Of a DNA stretch of 64,000 nt, positions 17,498 to 25,260 are shown in pieces. How positions within the stretch are numbered: position 1 is the stretch's first letter; each line of letters opens with the position of its first letter. The stretch spans positions 1-64,000 of the forward strand of contig JAXLWK010000005.1 of assembly GCA_046328525.1 (NCBI GenBank). Direction: 5' to 3'. Both the position numbers and the translations under genes were made by a program. Below the pieces are notes generated by a model that did not search any database, was not told the DNA's origin, and worked only from the letters and a program-made list of their open reading frames with translations. The DNA is from JBDHWG01 sp046328525 (GTDB lineage: Bacteria; Chloroflexota; Anaerolineae; Epilineales; JAHCIE01).

Positions 17498-19648
17498 GTG
17501 AACAAACTCCCCCGGCGGGCCACGAGCCTGCCCATCGTCCTGACGTTGATCACACTCGCGCTGTGCATTGCCGCGGCATTCCCGACCGCCACCGTTGCCC
17601 AAGGCCCTGGCGGCCCCGGCGGCCCGCCGGGTGGCGCTGCCGGCGGCCCGCCGGGCTTCGCGCCCATTCCCTCGGGACCGTGCGGCGCCCTACAGACAAA
17701 AGACTTCTCCCTCGTGCCAGACGCCCCAACGGCGATCATGTCCACAGCGATTGTCGCCGCCAACGGCCAGCAGCCGGAGTACTGCGACGTCAAGGGCATG
17801 ATCTCGCCCCAAATTCAGTTCGAGCTACAGCTACCGACGAGCGCCTGGAACGGGCGCTACCTGGAGGTGGGCTGCGGCGGCTACTGCGGCAGCGTGCAGT
17901 CGTCGCCCGAATGTGCGGCAGGCCTCGCCAAAGGCTTCGCCGTGGGCTTCGACAACTCCGGGCACGTGGGTGCGATGGGCGGCGACGGCAACGCTTTCTG
18001 GGCGCTGGATGAGCCGGGCCTGCGCCGCGACTTCGGCTACCGCTCCGAGCACGCCATGGCCGTCGCCGCGAAGGCCATCCTGGCCGCCTTCTACGGCAAA
18101 GGTCCCAGCTACTCCTACTACCAGGGCTGCTCCAACGGCGGCCGGCAGTCGGCACAAGAAGCGCAGCGCTGGCCCGAGGACTTCAACGGTGTCATCGTCG
18201 GCGACGCGGCGATGATCCAGGCGCCCTTGAACGGCGAGTACGAAGTCTGGAACGGCCGCGTCAACACCGACGCTCGCGGCCAGCCGATCATCACCAGCGA
18301 CAAGCTGGCCCTCATCAACAACGCCGTGCTGGCGAACTGCGACGGCCTGGATGGGTTGGTGGACGGGCAGATCACCGATCCCCGTCTGTGCACCTTTACG
18401 CCCGAGTCGCTCCGCTGCTCGGCGGGCAGCAATCCGGCCACCTGCCTGACCGACGCCCAGGTGGATGCCGCCACGAAGCTCTACTCCGGCCCGGTCACCG
18501 GCAGCGGCAGCCACCTCTACCCCGGTTCCGAGCCGCCTGGCTCTGAGCTAGGCTGGAGCGGCTGGGTCGTCCCGGCGCCCGCCGGCCAGGGCATGCCCGG
18601 CGTTATGTCGCAAGGCATCGGCGACGGCTACCTGAAGTACCTGGCGTTCGAGCAAAGCCCGCCGGCGTCGTACTCGTCTAAGGACTGGCAGTTCACGCTC
18701 GACGGCTTCAACCAGCTGCGGCCGATGGGCCTGGTCTACAACGCCACCAACGCCGACCTGAGCGCGTTCCAGAAGCGCGGCGGCAAAATGATCCTGTACC
18801 ACGGCTGGGCCGACCCGGCGATTCCGCCGTATGGCACAGTCGCCTATTACCAGGCCGTGGCCGACACGATGGGCGGGCTGGCAGCCGCCCAGCAGTTCGC
18901 CCGTTTGTTCATGGTGCCGGGGATGTTCCACTGTAGCGGCGGCAACGCGCCGACCCAGTTCGACATGCTCACCCCGATCCAGCGCTGGGTCGAGCAGGGC
19001 ATCGCCCCCGACCAGATCATCGCCAGCCAGGTCTCTGGCAGCCAGCAGTCCGGCGGCTTCAGCGACCCGACGGCCGGCGGCAGCGCCGGCGGCACGGTGG
19101 TGCGCACTCGTCCCCTCTGCCCCTACCCGCTTCAGCAGCGCTACACGGGCCAGGGCGACATCAACGACGCCGCCAACTTCAGGTGCGAGCTTGTGCCCGG
19201 CCTGGTGGACGGCCACTACGACTGGGTCGGCAACGACCTGTTCGGGCCGGCCGCCGCCGCCGCCAGCGCCGCCGTGACCAGCGCCCGCCCCGGCGACGCG
19301 CTGCCACCGGCCGCCCCGGAGGCGGGCGGGCCGCAGGCCGACGGGCCGCAGACGTGCCAGTTCCAGCTTGGCTTCGCCGCGCTGCACGCGCAACTCCCCG
19401 AAATCGTCGGCGCGTGCCGCGGAAACGAGACGCATGACCCCACCGGCGATGCCGGCCAGGTGACGGCCAACGGACTGTTGCAGTGGCGCAAGGCCGACAA
19501 CCTCACGGCCTTCACCAACGGCTACCAGACGTGGGTCAGCGGCCCGTGCGGCATCGAGCAGCGCCTCAACACGCAGCGGTTCGCGTGGGAAGCCAACCCG
19601 GAAAACCTCCCACTCGCGCCCAGCGCCTGCCGCGCCACAGCGCCGTAG
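17498..19648 (+). CDS. Secreted tannase/feruloyl-esterase family protein with extra C-terminal domain
   Basis: A 716-residue exported esterase (tannase family, PF07519 type) expected to cleave gallate or hydroxycinnamate esters of plant material. The signal peptide covers about 1-35. The family CS-D-HC arrangement is complete: Cys211-Ser212 in GCSNGGRQ, Asp439 in GWADPAIPP, His478-Cys479 in MFHCSGG. The start is GTG at 17498 after AAGGAGG (17485-17491), in preference to an ATG at 17456 that lies inside the candidate operator. After the esterase domain, an Ala-Pro-rich linker (about 585-615) leads to a separate domain at about 619-700. That domain contains GLLQWRKADNLTAFTNG and QRLNTQRFAWE, a motif set I associate with uncharacterised C-terminal domains in Chloroflexota and Actinobacteria secreted proteins. 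Confidence 0.88.
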   Translation: MNKLPRRATSLPIVLTLITLALCIAAAFPTATVAQGPGGPGGPPGGAAGGPPGFAPIPSGPCGALQTKDFSLVPDAPTAIMSTAIVAANGQQPEYCDVKGMISPQIQFELQLPTSAWNGRYLEVGCGGYCGSVQSSPECAAGLAKGFAVGFDNSGHVGAMGGDGNAFWALDEPGLRRDFGYRSEHAMAVAAKAILAAFYGKGPSYSYYQGCSNGGRQSAQEAQRWPEDFNGVIVGDAAMIQAPLNGEYEVWNGRVNTDARGQPIITSDKLALINNAVLANCDGLDGLVDGQITDPRLCTFTPESLRCSAGSNPATCLTDAQVDAATKLYSGPVTGSGSHLYPGSEPPGSELGWSGWVVPAPAGQGMPGVMSQGIGDGYLKYLAFEQSPPASYSSKDWQFTLDGFNQLRPMGLVYNATNADLSAFQKRGGKMILYHGWADPAIPPYGTVAYYQAVADTMGGLAAAQQFARLFMVPGMFHCSGGNAPTQFDMLTPIQRWVEQGIAPDQIIASQVSGSQQSGGFSDPTAGGSAGGTVVRTRPLCPYPLQQRYTGQGDINDAANFRCELVPGLVDGHYDWVGNDLFGPAAAAASAAVTSARPGDALPPAAPEAGGPQADGPQTCQFQLGFAALHAQLPEIVGACRGNETHDPTGDAGQVTANGLLQWRKADNLTAFTNGYQTWVSGPCGIEQRLNTQRFAWEANPENLPLAPSACRATAP

Positions 19649-19661
19649 TCCCCTGACACAA

Positions 19662-19698
19662 ACGCGCCGCGCCGGACTGGGAATCCGGCGCGGCGCGT
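19662..19698. terminator. Bidirectional terminator hairpin
   Basis: A perfect 15-base stem (ACGCGCCGCGCCGGA at 19662-19676 with its complement at 19684-19698) and a 7-base loop, placed between the convergent tannase and IclR genes. Confidence 0.75.
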
Positions 19699-19711
19699 CG
19701 TTCAATGCCCC

Positions 19712-20497
19712 TTACGGCGTCCAGCCGAGCCGCCGCGATATGGCCTCTGCCGTCTCCACGAGCCGGCCGGCGACCTCGACGGCGCGCTGCGGCGTGACCC
19801 GGCCGACCGGCCCCGGCATCCCCAGCGCCGCGACCACCTCACCGCTGCTGTTGCGAATCGGCGCCGACACCCCGCGCACCCCGATCTCGTACTCCTCCTC
19901 GTCCAAACCATAGCCGCGCTGACGAATCTGTGTCAGGTCCGCGACGAGACGCTTGGGCGAGGTAATCGTGTGGGGGGTGTAGGCGGCCAGGGGCCGGCTC
20001 AGCAGCGCGGCCAGCTCCTCGGGCGGGCGATGCGCCAGGAGGAGCTTGCCGCTGGCCGTGGCGTGCGCCGGCAGGCGCAGCCCGACGGCGGTGGCCGGCG
20101 CGAAGACGTGGCGGCTGCGCACGACCTCGATGCACAGCGCCTCCCCCCGGTCGAACACGCTCAGGTCGCACGTCTCGTCGCACTGCTTGGACAGCTCCGT
20201 CATGAACGGCAGCGCCTCGCGCCGCAAGTCCAGCCGGCGAATCATCTGAAGCCCCAGCGCGGCGAGCTGCATCCCCAGGCGATAGTCCTGCCCGCCGGCC
20301 ACCCGCTCCAGGTAGCCGTGATTCGCCAGCGTCGTGATGATGCGGAACGCGGTCGCCTTGTGCAGGCCCGTCGCCTCGGCAATCTGCGTCACGCTGCGCG
20401 TCGGCTGCGCATCGTCAAAACACTCCAGGATTTGCAGCGCGCGCTCGATCGCGCGGACGTTGTACTCACTCGGATCTCGCGGCCCTCTCGCGTCCAT
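19712..20497 (-). CDS. IclR-family transcriptional regulator
   Basis: About 261 residues. The N-terminal winged helix-turn-helix includes VTQIAEATGLHKATAFRIIT and NHGYLER. The C-terminal IclR effector domain (GAF-like) runs from about 80 and includes HATASGKLLLA and RGVSAPIRNSSGEVVAAL. IclR proteins usually bind aromatic or small organic acids. With a tannase/feruloyl esterase next door, hydroxybenzoate or hydroxycinnamate is a reasonable guess, but it is inference. The start is uncertain: ATG at 20497 has a GGGGAC-type purine run upstream, and 20518/20521 are alternatives. It is convergent with the tannase gene, sharing the hairpin at 19662-19698. Confidence 0.88.
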   Translation of the reverse strand: MDARGPRDPSEYNVRAIERALQILECFDDAQPTRSVTQIAEATGLHKATAFRIITTLANHGYLERVAGGQDYRLGMQLAALGLQMIRRLDLRREALPFMTELSKQCDETCDLSVFDRGEALCIEVVRSRHVFAPATAVGLRLPAHATASGKLLLAHRPPEELAALLSRPLAAYTPHTITSPKRLVADLTQIRQRGYGLDEEEYEIGVRGVSAPIRNSSGEVVAALGMPGPVGRVTPQRAVEVAGRLVETAEAISRRLGWTP

Positions 20498-20610
20498 TCC
20501 GTCCCCGCCCCCTGGCATCACAGCATCTGCGGCGAAGGTCTTCTGTCATTCGGGTGACGCGCAATTCTACCCCTCACTTTCCCCGAAAGCGAACTGGGCC
20601 GATGCGCCTG

Positions 20611-20639
20611 TTGCACGCTGGCCGCCACTTCCGTATACT
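20611..20639 (+). promoter_or_regulatory. Sigma70-like promoter for the 20729 membrane protein gene
   Basis: TTGCAC (20611-20616), 17 bases, TATACT (20634-20639). The predicted start near 20646 gives a leader of about 83 bases. Confidence 0.65.
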
Positions 20640-20728
20640 ATTGCGCCTACACACGGAAAGGCCGGCCCCCCGCCGCCACGTCTCCCTACCAGACCGGCCG
20701 CTGACAGCACCCCGCGAGGATGGATCGC

Positions 20729-21862
20729 ATGAGCCTCGGCCTGACCGGCGAGAATCAGATTCTGCTGCTCCTGATCTGCATCGTCAGCATCGTCGTCGTG
20801 CCGCTCGTCTTCTGGGGCCTGTCGCTCATCACCTGGCTCGTCCGCCGCCTGTTCCGCGTTGACCTGGGAGGGGTGTGGGTGTTTGGCCTGTGCATCGGCA
20901 TCCCCCTCGCCATCCTGGCGGGATCGCTCGCCATTGACGCTTTGGGGCAGACGCGCCCCGCGCAGGTCATCCAGAAGAGCGAGCCGGTCCGCCTCCACAC
21001 CGCCGACGGAACGTGGAGCCAGGGGCTGAGCCTGGTGGTGCGCTACGACACGGCGGGCGCGCCGCTCCCGCGCTTCACGGAGTACATCATGGCCGTGATG
21101 GACGCGCAGCATCCAGGAAGCACGCAGGAGATTGCGACGCTCAACCCGCCGGCCGCGGACTTTGACAGGCTGCACGCAGGCGATTCATACGACGTGCGCT
21201 TCTTCCGCCTGGCCCAGTTCGCCAGCCTCGTCCGCCCCGCCGACCAGTCCACGTGGACGGTGTTCCCGTGGCTGTGGATCGAGGGCGCGCTCATGGTCGT
21301 CGGCCTCGTCTTCATCGCCTATTTTCTACGCAAGACGCCCCTCGGCTACTGGCCCCTGGCGATCCTCATCCTGTTCGCCCTGACCCTGCCGCCGCTGCAA
21401 GGCTTCTATCTCTGGCGGCAGCGCGACGATCTGGGCGCGGCCACGCAGCGCGCCACGGCCGAGGTGAAGGATGTGACGCGCATCTACCGTGTCTTTTTCG
21501 GGCGCGGCAGCAGCGGCTCAACCTACGACCTGTCGCAGCCGTTCGACATCGTGCAGCTCTCGTTCACGCCGCCCAACTTCCGCGACCCGGTCACCATTGT
21601 GGACGCCATAGACGCCGACGGCAAAAGCCCGCCGGAGTTCGGCAAAGGCGCTCTCGTGGACATCGTCTACGCCCCCGACGACCCGCGCGACGGGCGCATC
21701 GTCGGGGAGACGCGCACCCACCACCTGCGCACCCCGCTCCAGATCTACAGCGACAACGCCCTCATGCTCCTGCTCGGCGGCCTGCTCCTGGTCGGCATGA
21801 GCCTCGGCGGCCGCTGGCTCGGCAAGGCGATCAAGTCGCGCCGCCCCGCCCCACCCCCATAA
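20729..21862 (+). CDS. Membrane protein with extracytoplasmic domains, DUF3592-like
   Basis: A 377-residue protein. Predicted helices lie at about 8-33 and 48-70, then a soluble stretch of about 115 residues, further helices at about 188-208 and 213-232, another soluble stretch, and a final helix near 340-360. The soluble segments contain a short-beta layout (PAQVIQKSEPVRLHTADG; VDIVYAPDDPRDGRI) reminiscent of DUF3592 proteins; this family call is tentative. I chose the ATG at 20729, nine bases after GAGGA, over the ATG at 20720, which has no space for a ribosome site. Function unknown. Confidence 0.7.
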   Translation: MSLGLTGENQILLLLICIVSIVVVPLVFWGLSLITWLVRRLFRVDLGGVWVFGLCIGIPLAILAGSLAIDALGQTRPAQVIQKSEPVRLHTADGTWSQGLSLVVRYDTAGAPLPRFTEYIMAVMDAQHPGSTQEIATLNPPAADFDRLHAGDSYDVRFFRLAQFASLVRPADQSTWTVFPWLWIEGALMVVGLVFIAYFLRKTPLGYWPLAILILFALTLPPLQGFYLWRQRDDLGAATQRATAEVKDVTRIYRVFFGRGSSGSTYDLSQPFDIVQLSFTPPNFRDPVTIVDAIDADGKSPPEFGKGALVDIVYAPDDPRDGRIVGETRTHHLRTPLQIYSDNALMLLLGGLLLVGMSLGGRWLGKAIKSRRPAPPP

Positions 21863-21865
21863 CGA

Positions 21866-21889
21866 AGGGCGAGCCTTCTGGCCCGCCCT
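21866..21889. terminator. Weak hairpin between convergent genes
   Basis: AGGGCG pairs with CGCCCT across 12 bases, between the membrane protein gene and the minus-strand glycosyltransferase gene. It has no clear T-run. Confidence 0.3.
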
Positions 21890-21901
21890 GTCTATGCTCC
21901 G

Positions 21902-23074
21902 TTACGCCGATTGCGCCGCCCGGTACTGACGCGCCGCCTCCGGCCGCGCCAGCGTCTTCAGAACGTCCGCCGTGCGCTGCACGCTCGTCCGCAGGTCGAA
22001 CAGGCGCTCGACGCGCTCCCGCGCCGCCTGGCCCATCGCCACCCTTCGCGCCGGCTCCGCCAGCATCTCGATGCACCGCCACGCCACCGACTCCCAATCC
22101 TCCTGGAACGCGATCAGCCCGGTGCGCTCGTTCTCGACGACCTCGCGCACGCCGCCGGCGATCATCGCCACCGTCGGCACGCCGCACGCCATGCCCTCCA
22201 GCAGCACCAGGGGCATGCCCTCGGTGCGCGACGTCTGCACCAGGATGTCCAGCGCCGGGTAGACCCCCTCCGGCTGGCGGGAGACGCCGGGCAGGTGGAA
22301 CACACCGCCCAGGTGGAAGTCCTCGATCATGCGCAGAAGGTGCGCCCGCATGGCCCCCTGCCCGACCAGGGCGAAGTGAACGTCGGGGCGCTCACTATGG
22401 ATGATCTGGGCGGCGCGCACGAAGTGGTCCGGCCCCTTCTCGTGCTCCAGCCGGCCGACGAAACCGAGCAGCGGCGCGTCCAGCGGGATGCCGTTGGCCT
22501 CGCGGAACGGCGCGCCGTCGCCGCCGGGGCGGAAGCGCTCCAGGTCCACGCCGTTGGCAATACGGTGCACGCGCTCCGGCGGCACGCCCATCGCCAGCGC
22601 CTGGGTGTACGTTTCCTGGCACACCGTAATCATGGTCGAGCCGACCGCGCGCCAGATGCCGTACTCGTGCGTTGTCACGTTCATGCTGTGCAACGTCACA
22701 GCGACTGGGATGTCCAGGGTATTCCCGGCCAGGCCGGCCAGCACGTGGGCCTTCGGCATGTGGGCGTGCATGACCTCGATGTTGTGCAGCCGCGCCACCT
22801 CCAGCGTCAGCTGGATCGAGCGCCAGCGTGGGTCATCCTCCATCGCTGCGACGTACACGGTGCAGCCGCTCTGGCGCAGCGCCTCGGTGAACGGGCTTTC
22901 GTAGGGAACGACGCACGTCACCTCAAACTGGTCGGGCGGGAGATGGTGGATCATGTTGCGGACATACATCTCCATCCCGCCAACCGTCGCATTGCCTACG
23001 ACCTCCAGCACCCGGATCGGGCCGTCGTCGCTCGCGCCGTTCCGCAGCCGAAGCTGCCGCTTACGCGCCTCCAT
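21902..23074 (-). CDS. GT4-family glycosyltransferase
   Basis: A 390-residue GT-B enzyme that transfers a sugar from a nucleotide donor, retaining anomeric configuration. The N-terminal acceptor domain starts VLEVVGNATVGGMEMYVRNM, with the GG loop typical of GT4. The C-terminal donor domain has GFVGRLEHEKGPDHFVRA and the EX7E motif in SRTEGMPLVLLEGMACG. AGGAG lies ten bases before the ATG. It is the last gene of the minus-strand glycan cluster that begins with the mutase-like gene at 29976, 40 bases after the amidohydrolase gene. The acceptor and sugar are unknown. Confidence 0.88.
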   Translation of the reverse strand: MEARKRQLRLRNGASDDGPIRVLEVVGNATVGGMEMYVRNMIHHLPPDQFEVTCVVPYESPFTEALRQSGCTVYVAAMEDDPRWRSIQLTLEVARLHNIEVMHAHMPKAHVLAGLAGNTLDIPVAVTLHSMNVTTHEYGIWRAVGSTMITVCQETYTQALAMGVPPERVHRIANGVDLERFRPGGDGAPFREANGIPLDAPLLGFVGRLEHEKGPDHFVRAAQIIHSERPDVHFALVGQGAMRAHLLRMIEDFHLGGVFHLPGVSRQPEGVYPALDILVQTSRTEGMPLVLLEGMACGVPTVAMIAGGVREVVENERTGLIAFQEDWESVAWRCIEMLAEPARRVAMGQAARERVERLFDLRTSVQRTADVLKTLARPEAARQYRAAQSA

Positions 23075-23114
23075 AGTCGTTCATCTCCTGCGGAGCGTCA
23101 GTCGGTCTCCGCTG

Positions 23115-23960
23115 TCAGTCGGCCGCCGCCTCAGCGCCCACCGATGGGCGCGATGTCGGCAGTCCGAGCCATGCCGCGGCCGTCCCCCCCATGATTCGAT
23201 CTCGCCCCGCCGCGTCCACGTCAAGGTCGTCGAGCAGGCGGTGCACCTCGTCCACCATCTCGCGGATGTGGGGGCCGGAGCAAGGGAAGAAGCGGTCACT
23301 GCCAAACTGGATGCTGCGCGGGCCGAGCACGTCGAGCGCCTTGCGCAGTACCTCGTGGCGGTAGATCGGCGGCGGACCGAACGAGATGTCGAAGCGGAAC
23401 TGCGACTCATCCGGGTTCACCCCGTTGATGAGGTCAATGACCCCGACGGCGATGGCCTCGTCGCACCACGGCCACCCCAGGTGCGCGAGGGTCACCCGCA
23501 ACCCCGGATGCTCCCGCACGGCCTCATAGAACGTCGGGCGGCAGAACCGGCCCGCTCGTCCATTGATGAAGATACCGCTATGGAACAGCACCGGCAGGCG
23601 CAGCCGGTTGGCGCGCTCGAACAGGCGGTGGGCCATGTCGTCGTAGGGATACCACCCGTCCGGCACGAGCTTGAGGCCGCGCAGCCCCCACCGCGTGACG
23701 GCCTCTTCGAGATCGTCCGGCGCGGAGGGGTGCAGGGGATTGACAACCGCGAAGCCGATCAGGCGATCGGCGTGACCCTGGACCAGCCGGCCGAGGTGTT
23801 CGTTCCCCGTCCGCAGCGAGTCGCGGTCATCGAGACGGTAAGGGTCGGTCAGGAACGGCGCGAGCAGCACGGCGATGTCTACCTTCGCCTCGTCCAACGA
23901 GTGCAGCACGTCGTCGGCGCGTTCGCGGCCCGAAAGGTGCAGGTGTGCGTCAATGAGCAT
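23115..23960 (-). CDS. Amidohydrolase-family TIM-barrel protein
   Basis: A 281-residue protein of the amidohydrolase_2 type. DAHLHLSG at the N terminus supplies the first metal-binding His pair. LFHSGIF and LAHLGWPWCDEA hold later His ligands, and FGSDRFFPC carries the closing Asp. Relatives act as decarboxylases or hydrolases on cyclic or aromatic substrates, and some sit in sugar clusters without known function. It lies between two glycosyltransferase genes on the same strand, so it may act on a glycan precursor or simply be carried along. GGAAG lies seven bases before the start. Confidence 0.82.
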   Translation of the reverse strand: MLIDAHLHLSGRERADDVLHSLDEAKVDIAVLLAPFLTDPYRLDDRDSLRTGNEHLGRLVQGHADRLIGFAVVNPLHPSAPDDLEEAVTRWGLRGLKLVPDGWYPYDDMAHRLFERANRLRLPVLFHSGIFINGRAGRFCRPTFYEAVREHPGLRVTLAHLGWPWCDEAIAVGVIDLINGVNPDESQFRFDISFGPPPIYRHEVLRKALDVLGPRSIQFGSDRFFPCSGPHIREMVDEVHRLLDDLDVDAAGRDRIMGGTAAAWLGLPTSRPSVGAEAAAD

Positions 23961-24053
23961 GGCTTCGCTTCCGGCCGCCGGCGGTGTCAGAGCCGCTCGG
24001 CTGCCTCCTCCTATGGTTTGCGTTGTGCAATTCCTGTGCCAGTCTGTCCGCGG

Positions 24054-25247
24054 TCATGCCCGCGCCGTCTCCGCGCTCGTTCGCCGCTCGAACGCCTCCT
24101 CGATGAGGCGGCGCATCTCGGCAGCGATATAGTCCCAGGTGTTGCGCCCGACAATCTCGTCATAGGCAGCGATGCGCGCCGCCCGCGCCGCATCGCCCTC
24201 CGCGCCGACCTCTTCCACGGCGCGGATGACACCGGCGGCGTCCTCCCCGACATAGACCGCGTGGCCCCAGTTGGCGACAACGTCGGGCACGGGCGTGCTG
24301 ACGATGGGCTTGTGGGCCGCCATGTACTCCAGCGTCTTCGTCGGGCTGATGTAGCGCGTTGCCTCGTTCATGGCGAAGGGCATCAGGCACACGTCGAAGC
24401 CCTTGAGGAAGCTCGGCAGGCTGCTATACGGCTTCTGGCCGACGTAGTGGATGTTGGGCAGGAGCGGCAGGTCGTTGACGTCAATCTTGGCGACAGGGCC
24501 GACCATGACGATGGACCAGTTCGGGCGCTCCTCGGCGACCCGGCGCAGCAGGTCGGTGTCGGTGCGCTCGTCAATCACGCCGGAGTAGCCGAGCACCGGG
24601 TGCGGGAGGCCGGCGATCTCCGGCGCGACCTGGGTCTCGGGCGCGAGGGCTTGGGCGAAGTGCGCCGGGTCTACGCCGCTGGCAAACAGGTGCAGGTTGC
24701 TGTGTCGCCCGCCCCGCGCCTCGTAGATGCTGCGTCCGCCGGTGAAGACGACGTCGGCGTGTTGGAGCAGGCGGGCTTCGCGCTGGGGCAGATCTCTGGC
24801 CGCGCCCTTGAAGTTCGCCAGCTGGTCCATCACGTCGTACACCACAACGTCGTGGGGCAGGCTGTCCAGGGCATACACCGGCATCGGGGTGTAGAACCAC
24901 AGGATCACCGGGCGGGTAAGCGTCTCGCGGCCGCCTTCGACCCGCAGCCAGCCGTGGCGCAGCATGGCGTCGCGGGCCAGGCCAACGTAGACCTCGCGCC
25001 AATGGTTGAGCACGTCGGCGCGGTCCGGGAAACGCGGCTGGTAGGCCGTCAGGTTTCTCTCGTCCGCCACGACGCGCAGCTGTGGCTGGCCCTCCGTCGT
25101 CGGGCTGACCTGCGGCTCGTTGACGTAGATCACAGGATAGTGCTGGGCCAGGCGGGACAGGATGTGCTGCGGCCGCTGCCACACGAAGTCCCACCCCAGG
25201 TGCGCGAGGACGAGGATACCCGGCGTTCCGTTATGGATTGACAACAT
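24054..25247 (-). CDS. Glycosyltransferase (GT-B fold, TuaH-like)
   Basis: A 397-residue cytoplasmic glycosyltransferase. The N terminus ILVLAHLGWDFVWQRPQHIL matches a GT-B subgroup with the W-x-R-P-Q-H motif seen in exopolysaccharide and teichuronic-acid enzymes. The C-terminal donor domain includes LGYSGVIDERTD and a PTKTLEYMAAHKPIVSTPV segment at the EX7E position. GGAG precedes the ATG by seven bases. It is 13 bases downstream of the fused transferase gene, indicating co-transcription. The donor sugar cannot be read from sequence. Confidence 0.86.
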   Translation of the reverse strand: MLSIHNGTPGILVLAHLGWDFVWQRPQHILSRLAQHYPVIYVNEPQVSPTTEGQPQLRVVADERNLTAYQPRFPDRADVLNHWREVYVGLARDAMLRHGWLRVEGGRETLTRPVILWFYTPMPVYALDSLPHDVVVYDVMDQLANFKGAARDLPQREARLLQHADVVFTGGRSIYEARGGRHSNLHLFASGVDPAHFAQALAPETQVAPEIAGLPHPVLGYSGVIDERTDTDLLRRVAEERPNWSIVMVGPVAKIDVNDLPLLPNIHYVGQKPYSSLPSFLKGFDVCLMPFAMNEATRYISPTKTLEYMAAHKPIVSTPVPDVVANWGHAVYVGEDAAGVIRAVEEVGAEGDAARAARIAAYDEIVGRNTWDYIAAEMRRLIEEAFERRTSAETARA

Positions 25248-25260
25248 AGCGATGCTCCAT

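Noticed and set aside
22953..25241. Plus-strand open frame of about 760 codons over the glycosyltransferase genes
   Set aside because: It overlaps three minus-strand genes with full family motifs. No domain or ribosome site was seen on the plus strand.
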